The notes under the pieces: generated by a model
The model's database searches: none
What the model was told of the DNA's origin: nothing
Seen by the model: the letters and a program-made list of their open reading frames with translations, nothing else
Translations under genes and position numbers: made by a program
Source of the DNA: Cyanodermella asteris
Lineage: Eukaryota; Ascomycota; Lecanoromycetes; Ostropales; Stictidaceae
Direction of reading: 5' to 3'
Length of the DNA: 64,000 nucleotides
Assembly: GCA_900618795.1 (NCBI GenBank)
Contig: UYJD01000015.1
Span: 689,034 to 753,033 of the forward strand
In this document: one piece after another, positions 40,506 through 51,220 of the stretch
Layout: the number at the start of each line of letters is the position of its first letter
Numbering within the stretch: the first letter of the stretch is position 1

Positions 40506-42247
40506 ATGGCGGACCCAAACATTCAACAGTTACTGGCGACACTTGGTAAGCATTGGGAGCCACATCGTACAGGTCTACATTCTAACACAGTTTCCAGCTC
40601 AGAGCGCGCAGTCTGGCACGCCTATTCCGGGTCAGAGTTCCATCCCAGGCCAAACACTAATGCCAGGCCAGGCTGCACCTCCACCACCTCCAGGGTCAAT
40701 TCCTCCTCCGTACACCGGAGGCTACACAACGCCTCAGCCTGGAGTCCCAGGCGGTTTCGTCCTACCGCAACCAAAGTCGTCCGGGGCCGTCGACCTTAGC
40801 AGCATTCGTCCTAGCAACTCGGGCTCGCTGAATTTAGGGGCGGGAAATTTTCAGGATGCACTTGCCAAAGCGCGGAGCATAGCAGCCTCGACAGGCGCCA
40901 GTTACGGAAGAGACTCGCGAGGTGGACGCGACTACAACAGACGCTCACGATCACGGTCGCGCTCACCTGGGCGTGGTCGCGACGGCTACAATCCACATGG
41001 CGACGATCGCAGAGAGAGACGATATGGGAGAGGTGACGACCGACCCTTCTCGCCTACCGGCAGCTCTGGTGGAGACCCGGGCCACGAGGTCATCGCGATT
41101 GATAGCAATCTCGTCGGGCTTATCATTGGCCAGCAAGGCAAGAACTTGCGCAAAGTCGAACAGGACACCAACGCCCGCGTTCAGTTTTTGACAGGACCCG
41201 AATCTAGCGGTCCAACACGTCAATGCAAGATCTCTGGGGGCATACAGGCGCGAGATCATGCCAAAGCTGAAATTCGTCGTATCATCACTGAGAATGGCAA
41301 CCCCATACGCGGTGGACTCGCCTCGGAGAGCAGAGAGCGCAGGCCCCGACAAACCAGCCAGCAGCAGTCGCAAGCACCATCAAAAGCAGCTTCTTCTGAC
41401 CGTCCCGAGGACACAGTACAGATCATGGTTCCCAACCGCACTGTCGGCCTGATCATCGGACGTGGTGGTGAGACCATCAAAGACTTGCAAGAGCGATCCG
41501 GTTGCCACGTCAACATCTTGGGAGAAGATCATAGCCAGAACGGATTGCGTCCTGTCAATCTTATAGGACCTCCATCAGCGCAAGCTGTGGCAAGGACCAT
41601 GATTCTGGAAGTCGTCGAAAGCGACAACAAGAACCTCACCCCAGGTGGTGGAGGTGGCCAACCACCTCGTCAACAGCAATTCCAGCCAACAGGTGATGGT
41701 GCCAAGATTGAGGCTACCATTCATGTTCCGTCCGAAGCTGTAGGTATGATCATTGGTAAGGGTGGAGAGACTATCAAGGACATGCAGAATGTATCTGGCT
41801 GCAAGATCAACGTGTCTCAACCAGCTGGACGTGACATTCAGCGTGAGATTGGGTTGGTAGGTACTCATGCTGCAATCGAATCTGCTAAGAATCTCATCCA
41901 AGAGAAAGTTCGCGCCGTGGTAAGTCTTCCTGCCATGCCATACCCTCTGCACTATGCTGACTTGTTATTAGGAAGAGAAGAACCGAGGTGGAAGCAGCGG
42001 CGCCAGCCGTGGCGGAAGCAGCTATGATCCATATCCGCAACAGGCACATCATCAACAGGAACAACAGTATGGCTACGGTCAGTCGGTTTCCAGCTACCAA
42101 CAGCAGCCAGCCCAAGGGGACCAAGCCGCAGCCGCGGATCCATATGCGCCATACGGAGGCTACGAGAACTACGTTCGCTTGTGGTATGCGGCCTCTCAGC
42201 AGGGTGGCCAACAACAGCCTGGACAAGGCGCCGCTCCACCCCATTGA
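40506..42247 (+). CDS. Three-KH-domain RNA-binding protein (FUBP/KSRP type)
   Basis: Nuclear single-stranded nucleic-acid-binding protein. Exons 40506-40545, 40598-41919 and 41972-42247 give 545 residues. Order: N-terminus MADPNIQQLLATL, a Pro/Gly/Gln-rich region, an SR patch (RRSRSRSRSPGRGRD ~125), then three KH domains with GxxG loops IGQQGKNL (~187), IGRGGETI (~298) and IGKGGETI (~396). The Gln/Tyr-rich tail has PYGGYENYVRLWYA, like the FUBP family C-terminal motif. If the last intron (52 bp) is retained, the protein ends in a different 35-codon tail. Likely roles are splicing or mRNA stability, inferred from family. Confidence 0.9.
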
Positions 42248-43348
42248 CGCGAGTGATCAATTGCAATGTGGGATCGTCGCTGTGACATGTTTCTGACACG
42301 ATGATGTTGAATTGGCGCCCCTGTCAACGCTTGCATGATGCTGCGACATTTGTTTTGCCATTGATCACCTGCCGCTGGAGACTGTTTTTCTGACGCTTGC
42401 TGTTCCTCTGCTGTCAAGCTGTCGGATTGCCATTGACTTTACGCATGACACACCCGCTTACTCTCGCATCACATCCGACTCATTGAGTCTGCCGTGATCA
42501 GAGGCTTATCAGTTCAAAGAGGCTGAACCTGAACACTCTCCTGGTACTGGCAACCATCGAAGCTTGGATGCTTGTTTGATCGATCAGCCTTCCGGATTTA
42601 TGATGGTACAATCATTTGATGGTCTTGCTTACGTCGAATTCCACAAGCATCACTCTGTGCTCGTCGAACATCTGCATACTTGCCCAACTCATATTTGAGC
42701 ACGCCTGCTTAGCAGAAGCGGCCATGTTGGTTTTGATACTCCGGTCCGATGCAATAAGGTGCACTAGGATACATGCGAGGTTGTCTTTCACCATACAAAT
42801 ATTTGTTCGCATGCTCGCGAGGATATGTTGATTTCGCGAGGCGGGTATATTTTACCATCGACATGCTGTTTCCGGTTCAGATCGTCATGTCCCCAATGTT
42901 TCCACATACTTCTTCACCGGGTCTTGCGACAGGTCACAATGACCAGACGTGGTCAGGCTATTGTTGCTACATGCAAAATGTTTGCTTGAGCAAGAGAGCA
43001 AGGGCAATGGAAATCGCAGGGTTGACTATGACGAGCTGCCGTCGTTAAGACTTGAATAAAAATTTCGAGCCTTGTATGGATGCGCAGCGACTATGAGGCC
43101 GGATACTGCGGCTTGCGAGATCACCATGCCAGTGGACATATCACTGGTGCTAGGAATTAACAAGGCCAAACTAAAGACTGCATCTTCGGAAGAAATAGCC
43201 TTGAAGTCACTTGTGTGTCAGAGCTAGTCTGCAGCGCGCGAATTGACTCTGGCCGGGGCCCGCCGAAAGACAAGTTCAATCCACCATCGCAGGACTCTGT
43301 AAACAGCCCGCGGCAATTCCGGAAGGCTAGACTGCGCTCAGCGATCCC
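42248..43348. other. Intergenic region between convergent genes
   Basis: 1.1 kb between the 3' ends of the KH gene and TSC13. No gene or repeat seen; both 3' UTRs should lie here. Confidence 0.35.
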
Positions 43349-44338
43349 TCAATAGATTCCTGGCAGCACGGAGAATTTCTTCTTCCTGTAGCGATCTCCA
43401 AACTCGCGCCTATATCTCTTTTCTTTGCCCTTCGCCCAGATTGCCATTTGTCCTGCCCCAACAATGCTGAAGACAATCGTGCTCCAACTTCGGGTAATCA
43501 GGCACATGCCAATCCAGCTGATGATTTCGAACATGTAGTTTGGGCAAGTGACCCATTCGAACCCAAGCCCTTTGGGAATACCCCTCTCTTTACCACCCTT
43601 ACTTCTCAAATTCTTGAGGACAAGGTGAGCGTTGAGGTTACCGAGTTCACCAATCAGCCACAATCCCAGGCCACCGTATGCCACAGCAGGATTGGATCCG
43701 ATAGAACCAGCCGTTGGGGCACTGGGCCCATAGATGAAGTAGCCAAGGAACACGCCGGAAAGCAGCCAGTAGTGTCCGCAGTTCTTGAAAATGTTCCTGA
43801 ATGGCATAGTAGCATTTGAAAAGCGATGGACAAAGAGCGTCTCGAGTTGTCGTTTAGCGTAATGGGCCACGATCAAAGCAAGAGAGAGCTGCTGAAGGTC
43901 TGACGGAGCTGGAAAAGTGACCGAGAAAGCGGACGGGTTCTTGTAGAGATAAGGGCGTAGAGTGTATATGAGTGGATGTATAAAGAGAGGACCAAAGTAC
44001 TCTACGAGGTACACGAATTGCCAGCCTAATTGTGGCCCTAAAATGTGGTCAGTCTCACAAAAGCTCGGAATTGGAAATCGAAACTCACCAAGGTCCTTGA
44101 CGACGATCTTGCTGCCATCTCGCAAGCCCGATTCGCTGACTGTCACCTCCGCACTGTTAGGGATCACCGCGCCGTCGCTGCCCTTTGTGATCCGAATGCG
44201 GTGCACCGAGGCCTTTGTCTTGACCGCAATCGCGTCGTAAATTTGAGCTGCGGAGCTCTCGGTGGAAACCTCAATTGCCTGCGGGAGACCCTTGAAAGGC
44301 TTGCCCCGAGGAGTAACCTCAAGTCTCAGTGAAGCCAT
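43349..44338 (-). CDS. TSC13: Very-long-chain enoyl-CoA reductase Tsc13
   Basis: ER multi-pass enzyme that reduces trans-2-enoyl-CoA in very-long-chain fatty acid elongation, feeding sphingolipids. Exons 44338-44089 and 44037-43349 join to give KDLGPQLGW, the family sequence, and 312 residues. Without splicing the frame stays open with 17 extra residues. An N-terminal ubiquitin-like domain (~1-80) precedes the steroid-5-alpha-reductase-type membrane domain with HRFSNATMPFRNIFKNC, NLNAHLVLKNLRSKGG and the C-terminal YRREFGDRYRKKKFSVLPG. Confidence 0.93.
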   Translation of the reverse strand: MASLRLEVTPRGKPFKGLPQAIEVSTESSAAQIYDAIAVKTKASVHRIRITKGSDGAVIPNSAEVTVSESGLRDGSKIVVKDLGEFRFPIPSFCETDHILGPQLGWQFVYLVEYFGPLFIHPLIYTLRPYLYKNPSAFSVTFPAPSDLQQLSLALIVAHYAKRQLETLFVHRFSNATMPFRNIFKNCGHYWLLSGVFLGYFIYGPSAPTAGSIGSNPAVAYGGLGLWLIGELGNLNAHLVLKNLRSKGGKERGIPKGLGFEWVTCPNYMFEIISWIGMCLITRSWSTIVFSIVGAGQMAIWAKGKEKRYRREFGDRYRKKKFSVLPGIY

Positions 44339-44849
44339 CGTGGATTAGATCTTTGACCAATTGGCCAAGTAAGGAGTGTAGGTACGAATGGTAAGGAATG
44401 GACGTACAGCCAAATTTGGGAATCATGGTAGGCCGCAGCTCCGACGGAAATCGCAAGCCGAGGATGTCTTGGCGCCGGTCAGGATCCATTGTTTGCATTC
44501 GGGAGCCATCACGAATGTCAAGAGCTTGAAAGAGGAGTATCTTTTTATGACCAGCAATTGCTCATGCATACCTGACGCGATTGCCTTCATATCGACACAA
44601 CCTCCTCGACCTTTCCTCTCATCCTCACGTTTCATACCTCGCACTTCGTGCCTTGTACAACTTGCGCGTACAGAACAACGCGCCACCCCTTGATACCACG
44701 AACGCGCCTGCACCACTTCTGTGGCTGACTTTGTCTGTACCGACCTTCACGTGGGCTCGGTCTCAGGGATCCGACGTGTCTGGGAATTGCAAGAAGAGAC
44801 TCGAGTCCAGAGTCGATGAAGGGTCGAAGAAAGCAGCTCTGGTAGCAAG
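44339..44849. promoter_or_regulatory. Divergent promoter of TSC13 and dynactin p150
   Basis: 511 bp between the two starts. No specific site recognised. Confidence 0.35.
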
Positions 44850-47800
44850 ATGGGGGAGCTGGCGAAGTACAAAGTTGGACAGGTGATTCAGCTGGGCGAT
44901 GGAAGAGTTGGGACTATCCGCTGGCTTGGCTCAGGAGAATTCGCAGAAGGCGAGTTCCTCGGCCTGGAGCTGGACGATGCCTCGGGCAAGAACAACGGAG
45001 AGGTCAAAGGCGTCAAATATTTCGACTGTCCTGACAATCATGGCTTGATGGTTCGGCCGTCATCAATAACTGAGATACTTCAGGAGCCTACTGCGCCAGT
45101 TCCAAAAGCAGCCACTGCGGTCGCGAAAAGGACATCCCTTGTCGGGCCCAGCAGCAATGGAGCAAGAACCACTACTGCAGTTGCCAAGAGAACGAGTATG
45201 GCTGCGATGCCGGCAGGACACAAGCCAACGCTTATGGACCCGACAAGCAAAAGACAAAGTATCAACGGGTCCAGTCCAACACCCGCTTCTAGAGGGATGG
45301 CAAGCAGAGCTCTGCCTTCACCGACCAAAGCACCGACGAAGCCTGCTCCCGGGCGACCATCATCGATTCTTGGGCCGCCGAAGTCAGTCGTGTCTGGGAC
45401 ACGCCCGACAACGACGTCAACAGCTGCAAAGAGAACGAGTCTCGCCGGACGACCGACACCTGCTGGTGGCCCGGCGGCTGCGCGGTCGACGAGGGCCCCG
45501 TCAATTACATCAAACACAAGTTCTTCGAAGCCATCAGTAACAGGTCCAACAAAGAAGCCGGCCAATAGGCTTTCAACTTTGCAGCAGCCAGCTACGCGGC
45601 GTAGCGCATCTATAAGCAGTCGAACGGAAATAGGTGCGCCCGGGTCTACGGGCCTAGATGAGGATGATGGGCAAGGTATATTGCAAGAAGAGGGAGATGA
45701 GCTTACAGACGCATCAATACGAAAGGCACCAAATGCTGGACGAGCACTGTTGTCACCGCCGGCCGCTACTCGAGATCCTACGTCGCCGAGTCTCTCCAGA
45801 CCTACCACGCAACAGTTATCAGCGCAAAACCGCAAGATTGACGATCTTGAGACCAAGTTGCGCGTGCTTGAAAAGCAAAAGGCCGAAGACAAGGAGAGAC
45901 TGAAGGACTTGGAGCGCTTATCTGGCGAACGCGATAAATTTGAAGGCATTATTCAGAAACTGCAAAGCAAAATACAGCCACAAGCACAAGAGCTAATACA
46001 GCTCCGCAAAGAACTCAAAGAGATGACGGAGCGCGCAACAGCTGCCGAAGGAGCCCAAGCGAGTGTAGATGAGGTCATAGAAGAAGCGGCCCTCGACAGG
46101 GAAATGGCCGAAGAGCTCGCAGAGTCATATAAGTCTGAGCTTGATCAGATCCGGAAAAGCCATGAAGAACTGAAACTCGAGGTTGAGATCCTGCGCGCCG
46201 AGAATGAGGATCTCGGGCGGGAAATGTCGCCAGAGGAGCGGAACAGCATGGGATTTGCGCAGTTGGAGAAGAGCAACGAACGTTTAAGGGAGGCGTTGAT
46301 CAAGCTTCGCGACATAACGCAAGACACCGAAGCCGAACTCAAGGACCAAATCAAGGATCTCCAGGACGAAACTCAAGAACTCTCCGAATTGAAAGTCAAG
46401 TTCGAGGATTCCCAAGAACACCTTGAGCAGAATGAGACGCTGATCGATGAACTCAAGCAACAGCTCGAAACTGTACAGGGCAGTGAAGAGATGATAGAAG
46501 AGTTGACCGAGAAGAATATGGCTCTGACCGAACAGATTGAAGAGCTCAAGGGCGTTGTCGAGGATCTCGAAAGCCTCAAGGAGATCAATGATGAGCTGGA
46601 ACTCAATCACGTTGAACATGAGAAGGCGATGCAGGAGGATATTAACTATCGAGACGCTCTTCTTTTCGAACAAGCCCGGAAAATGTCTGAGCAGGATGAG
46701 TTCGTTGAAGAATTGGAGTATACCGTTTCGAGATTTCGCGAACTCGTGGCGAACCTCAATTCAGACTTAGAGGAAATGAGGTCATCCCAACAGATCACTG
46801 AGGCAGAAGCCAACGACCTCAGCAATCGGACCAAGACGATGCTTGACCTGAACATGCGCCTACAACAAACTGCTGCGAAGACCCAGATAAAGATCGTTGA
46901 TACGGACCTGAAACGCCTTGATGCTCAAGAAGCTGCTGATCACCTTGCCATTGTGGAGATGTTTCTTCCCGAGACGTTCGCGAAACACAGGGACTCCGTA
47001 TCGACATTCCTGCGTTTCAAACGTGTCTCATTCAAGGCGATGATATTGCACGGCTTCTTCAAAGAGAAGGTGAATGGATTGGCAGTGCCTGGACACGAAG
47101 AGGATATGTTCGCTGCTTGCGACATCCTTGACAAGCTTACCTGGATTGGGGCAATGTGCAATCGCTTCGTCACATTCATCACATCCTGTTCCCTGAACGT
47201 GTTCAGCAATATTGGCAGTGCCACTTATGATCTCGATCCCGTAGAGCGAATGTTCAACGGTTTCATTGAAAACCTGAAACGCGACGAAGTTAAGGATCAG
47301 AAATGCGCCGCAGATCTGGCACGCACAATGTCAGTGCTTGAGCATCTCGGCGAGCGCTATCTTGGCCAAGGGTTAGCAGACTATGCAGAGGCAGTGCACA
47401 TGCGAGCATTGGTGATGCAAAGTCGTCTTGATTCTGGAGCCTCTGCCGTCGCGCACATAAGGTCCATTGCCCAGGCTAGAATAGTTCTACCTTCGGACGC
47501 CGACGAAACTGATGAGGAAGAGGCCCAGAAGTTCCTATCTAAAGCCGATAGCGTCGTCACGCAAATCAGGAGCGCCAAGGTGATTGCAAGCAAAGCTCTT
47601 CATCAAATCGAGGAGCTTCAATCTCGCTCTCTGACTCTTGAACCCAGCACGCAAGCCGCCATTGAGGCCACGGAATTGCTTGTGAACAATCTGGCTACAA
47701 GCTGCAGGGCATCCGGTGTTTCCGTCGCGAAGCTTGTGAACCAGGATTCTCGACTGGATTCACTTAAGTTTGAGGAAGTAATGCAAGCTGTGTCACCAGA

Positions 47801-48962
47801 AGACTCAGTACCCTTTGCAACCCTGGCGAACTCGGCTCAATCCGTGATTTCCGCCATCCAATCGTTCTCCAACTTGACCACCACTTTATCGCAGGCTGTT
47901 GAATTCTCCAAACCTCAATCGAGCAACCTTTCTGCGCCTTCAACTCCTTGGGCCCAGCTCGCGCTATCCTTACGTGAAGAGTCGTCTGCGTCAGCAGGTC
48001 ACGAAGCTGAGATTGCTCGATTGAATGATCAGCTGAACGAGCGTGGGACTGCGATTGCACTCAAGGATAAGGCGCTGGACGAACTCAATGTTTCGGTTGA
48101 AGTGCTCGAGAAACGTACATCCGATGCGAACAAGGCGGTCACTAGAGCCCGTGAGCTTGAGCAGCAACTTAATCAGGCCGAGCGCAAGAGCCGTGATCTT
48201 GACTCGCGTCTCCAGCGATCAGTCGAGGATGTGCGATTACTGAGGATGGAGCGCGAGTCGTGGCTAGCCTCTGGCGCAGCTAAACCAGGTGCTGACGAAG
48301 CTGGTGAACAAGGTGCCGAAGTTGCTCGCGCTCCTGTACATCCAGAATTTGTCTCGGCAAAGGCTGTTAGTGAAATTACCGCGCTGAAAGCCGAGCTTGA
48401 AGCAACGCAGACCGTCGTCAGACAGCTTCGGACAGCCTCGAATGAAGCCAATCTGAGTGCAGCTCAAGCAGATGGCATTCTCGAGAGCCTTTTGACAGAG
48501 CCCAGCAAAGAGGTTGAAGAGCAGCAGGCCTGTCTTCGCGAAGCAAGCGCCAAACGTGCCTTCAAGACACTGCGCAACCTCGTTTCGCGAGATGAAGCGC
48601 CATTGGTAAATCTGGACGCTGTTGCTCGCGATGACCGTCTGACATGGAAACCACTGAAGGAGACGGTAGCTTGGCAGGTGGGACGAGCGCGAGACGAATG
48701 GAACAGTTGGCGAGATCTTGTGGGACTCGTGGCTAAGGATGAGCTCACAGCATCGAAGCGACGATACATCACAAGCAAAAGCCAGCACGAGAAGAGGCTG
48801 TCTCCTGTAGAGGACACCAAATCCTCGCAAGGCCGGGTCCTGGCGAAGCTGACCCTCCGAGGCCTTTCAGAATTGCGACCAAAGCCCTTCGACGGCCATA
48901 TCACGATTGTCGACGGGGAGGAATGGGATGGCTTGGGACGTAGGCTTGGGATGGTCTACTAG
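44850..48962 (+). CDS. Dynactin large subunit p150Glued
   Basis: Microtubule plus-end binding subunit of dynactin, which links dynein to cargo (N. crassa ro-3, yeast Nip100). Single exon, 1370 residues. The CAP-Gly domain at 1-72 has GRVGTIRWLGSGEFAEGEF and GKNNGEVKGVKYFDC, where GKNDG is usual. A basic Ser/Thr/Pro-rich linker (~75-300) is followed by a long coiled coil (~325-640), then the conserved dynactin region (~640-870) beginning near KTQIKIVDTDLKRLDAQEA. A second coiled coil (~1055-1130) and a C-terminal domain complete it. The start at 44850 places CAP-Gly at the very N-terminus, as in relatives. Confidence 0.95.
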   Translation: MGELAKYKVGQVIQLGDGRVGTIRWLGSGEFAEGEFLGLELDDASGKNNGEVKGVKYFDCPDNHGLMVRPSSITEILQEPTAPVPKAATAVAKRTSLVGPSSNGARTTTAVAKRTSMAAMPAGHKPTLMDPTSKRQSINGSSPTPASRGMASRALPSPTKAPTKPAPGRPSSILGPPKSVVSGTRPTTTSTAAKRTSLAGRPTPAGGPAAARSTRAPSITSNTSSSKPSVTGPTKKPANRLSTLQQPATRRSASISSRTEIGAPGSTGLDEDDGQGILQEEGDELTDASIRKAPNAGRALLSPPAATRDPTSPSLSRPTTQQLSAQNRKIDDLETKLRVLEKQKAEDKERLKDLERLSGERDKFEGIIQKLQSKIQPQAQELIQLRKELKEMTERATAAEGAQASVDEVIEEAALDREMAEELAESYKSELDQIRKSHEELKLEVEILRAENEDLGREMSPEERNSMGFAQLEKSNERLREALIKLRDITQDTEAELKDQIKDLQDETQELSELKVKFEDSQEHLEQNETLIDELKQQLETVQGSEEMIEELTEKNMALTEQIEELKGVVEDLESLKEINDELELNHVEHEKAMQEDINYRDALLFEQARKMSEQDEFVEELEYTVSRFRELVANLNSDLEEMRSSQQITEAEANDLSNRTKTMLDLNMRLQQTAAKTQIKIVDTDLKRLDAQEAADHLAIVEMFLPETFAKHRDSVSTFLRFKRVSFKAMILHGFFKEKVNGLAVPGHEEDMFAACDILDKLTWIGAMCNRFVTFITSCSLNVFSNIGSATYDLDPVERMFNGFIENLKRDEVKDQKCAADLARTMSVLEHLGERYLGQGLADYAEAVHMRALVMQSRLDSGASAVAHIRSIAQARIVLPSDADETDEEEAQKFLSKADSVVTQIRSAKVIASKALHQIEELQSRSLTLEPSTQAAIEATELLVNNLATSCRASGVSVAKLVNQDSRLDSLKFEEVMQAVSPEDSVPFATLANSAQSVISAIQSFSNLTTTLSQAVEFSKPQSSNLSAPSTPWAQLALSLREESSASAGHEAEIARLNDQLNERGTAIALKDKALDELNVSVEVLEKRTSDANKAVTRARELEQQLNQAERKSRDLDSRLQRSVEDVRLLRMERESWLASGAAKPGADEAGEQGAEVARAPVHPEFVSAKAVSEITALKAELEATQTVVRQLRTASNEANLSAAQADGILESLLTEPSKEVEEQQACLREASAKRAFKTLRNLVSRDEAPLVNLDAVARDDRLTWKPLKETVAWQVGRARDEWNSWRDLVGLVAKDELTASKRRYITSKSQHEKRLSPVEDTKSSQGRVLAKLTLRGLSELRPKPFDGHITIVDGEEWDGLGRRLGMVY

Positions 48963-49070
48963 AGGTCACACATTAGTGACTCACTAGTTCAGAGTGGCAT
49001 TGTGATTTTTCCTGCTAGCGTCCTTGCATATACCCCTTGAACAATGCCATACTTGAGCATCAACTAAATA

Positions 49071-50084
49071 TTATTGCAGTCGCGGACGTTTGAAGAATGA
49101 TGATATTTTCTGTTGTCTTTCGTCGTACGCCGCGGAGCCAACACCCCGGGTTCGTTTAAGAGCCGCAAGGTGTTGCGTGGAGTTAATAGCGATGATACGA
49201 ATTCGAAGCGGACGATCTTTGTGCTCGTCGAGTCGATTCTGTACGTCTTCAGCCCTGGCCTGGCTCGTCTCAGGCAGGTTTTGATCAACTTCTGAGCCAT
49301 GGAAAGAGTCGTCTGCAAATATGTCCTCGTCTCTCAGGCCGTCGGTGTGTGTAGCTTGTCCATGCTTGGTATGTACCTCCTTACCCTTTGCTTCTTCTGA
49401 GAATGAAACATCCACTTCTAAGTAGCCAGTATTTCCCCAGGCTCCAAGATGCTCTAGTCCTCGAGGTCCAATCACGATGTTATCCGCTAGGCGAACTTTC
49501 GACAAGGACGATTTTGAGAGCAAACATTTCCATAGACGAGAAAGCAAGAGACCGTGAGAGACCACGGCAACTTTACAATCGCACTCCACAGCCAACAAAG
49601 GAATCAGATGATCGTCTATGAAGGCAGCGGCGCGCTTATCAAGCGAGGCTTTTGTTTCTGGTGGAACAAGTGGAAGGGATTTGGATGCATCCAAAGTTCG
49701 ATTCGACGCCCATGGCTTCCCCTCGAGAGAGCCAAAATCTTGTTCCCGCAGTATCCTCAGCTCTATGATACCGTCAGGACTGGCCGGGGGCCCATTGCTA
49801 GATTCGGCTGATTGACTCGTGCACGCATTGAGGATAGCTTGCCCGGTCTTCCTTGCTCGCTGTAAGTCGGACGTGAAGATGGCGGCAAAAGGCGCATGCT
49901 GAGCTGCGAGATGTTGACCTAGCCTCGCGATTTGAAGAACGCCGTGATTCTATGAGCCAGACTCAGTTCTCAAACTCTGCCCGACATGATTCACACTTAC
50001 AGTCAAAGCGCTATCGGTCACGCCTGCGAGATGGCCGGCGACATTGTCCACAGTCTCTCCGTGCCTGATCATGAGTACCTTCAT
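49071..50084 (-). CDS. Histidine phosphatase (phosphoglycerate mutase-like) with C-terminal PIP-box
   Basis: Histidine-phosphatase superfamily enzyme with phosphohistidine intermediate. Exons 50084-50001 and 49949-49071 join over a 51-bp intron (GTAAGT...CATAG), giving 320 residues. The catalytic motif MIRHGETVDN has its His at residue 8. Further motifs are TSDLQRARKTGQAI, the Glu region LREQDFGSLEGKPW and the second His in VAVVSHGLLL. Beyond the enzyme core is an acidic, charged linker and then NSTQHLAALKRTRG. The protein ends QQKISSFFKRPRLQ, an exact QxxIxxFF PCNA-interacting motif with basic flank that could also act as an NLS. The core is not close to glycolytic PGM. Substrate unknown. 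Confidence 0.85.
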
Positions 50085-50164
50085 CCCCTGAATATCTTTA
50101 CTGACTGTCGCTCTTTCAGAGAAGAAGGAGGTCCGGCAAAAATAGAGAAGCCCGATCACATTAT

Positions 50165-50554
50165 TTATGGGCCCTCACAAATTCTGCTAGAACTTGTCCT
50201 GACGGGTGGCAAACATGAGATCGGACGAACGAGCTCGTCGCATGGCACGGCGTACAAGAGATCTTTCTGGAGCACACTTGACAGATCCGAAGCGATTTTG
50301 GTAACAATGCTCGATAGTTTTAACAAAAAGTGCGCAGCGATGCCTTTTGCTGCGTCCTGAGTGCTGCTCCCTGACGCAATAGGTAGGGAGGAATAACGAA
50401 TATCCTTGACGACAACAGTGATGCCTGCGCTGCCAGCGTTGGTGAGGCCCTCGGCCAGCCGTTGCTGCAAGTCGCCAAGTAAAAAGTTCGGGGATTTGTC
50501 CGAAGCCGGTTCAGAGAAGCGGTACGGGGACTTGCGCTTCACGAACCACTTCAT
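50165..50554 (-). CDS. Hypothetical protein, doubtful
   Basis: A 129-residue open frame from MKWFVKRKSPYRFSEPASDK, with basic N-terminus and an amphipathic, beta-strand-like middle (AGITVVVKDIRYSSLP). No domain recognised. It ends only 81 bp upstream of the phosphatase start on the same strand, tight for separate fungal genes, so it may be a 5' leader ORF, a mis-split exon or chance. Confidence 0.35.
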   Translation of the reverse strand: MKWFVKRKSPYRFSEPASDKSPNFLLGDLQQRLAEGLTNAGSAGITVVVKDIRYSSLPIASGSSTQDAAKGIAAHFLLKLSSIVTKIASDLSSVLQKDLLYAVPCDELVRPISCLPPVRTSSSRICEGP

Positions 50555-51220
50555 CTCACTTCCACCCTCCATTCAGATCAACATTCACTGCCATGCAACA
50601 GCTGAAACATAGTACTATGGGATCTCATGCACCTCATCAGGTCCAAATCCATCTGCCTCAAAGTTCACTCAGCCATGAGCCACCTTCCTGCCAGGCAGGA
50701 GCCCCAGGTAGAAAACGCGCTTCGAATGAACTCTCTTCCAATTAACAAGCCCGCGTTCCAGACCAGACACGATGCCCCTGCACAATACGCCTTGTTTGTG
50801 ACTTGATGAGCAGCCAAACATTGCCTACGCTTGCATTATGAGCATCTCTCACTTCCTTCAAGATCCCGTGCAGACCTCTTCTGCGCCATCTCAGCTTGAT
50901 TAGCTTTTTCAAGCTTCCTACTTGTATGGCCCTTACTATTACAGTGCAACTCAGGACCAACCAGCGGGGACGGTCGTGAGACCTATGACATTGGGGTCGG
51001 GATCCAACACACCTCGGACATAGCAGCTTTCAGTGGCACACCTGCTTGAGGAGGGTTGCCGTCTGCAGATAAGGTCACACATTCCAGTCACTAAAATACA
51101 GACACCGCTCACTACCCAAGTTACTGTGCATAGACTCGAGAGCGGGTAAAGTAGACGTTGGGAGATTGAATGTACGCATACAAACAATTGACACGTTCAA
51201 AGACTTCATCCGTCGCTACA
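50555..51220. other. Intergenic region
   Basis: 666 bp upstream of the cysteine-rich gene. Nothing recognised apart from its presumed promoter. Confidence 0.35.
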
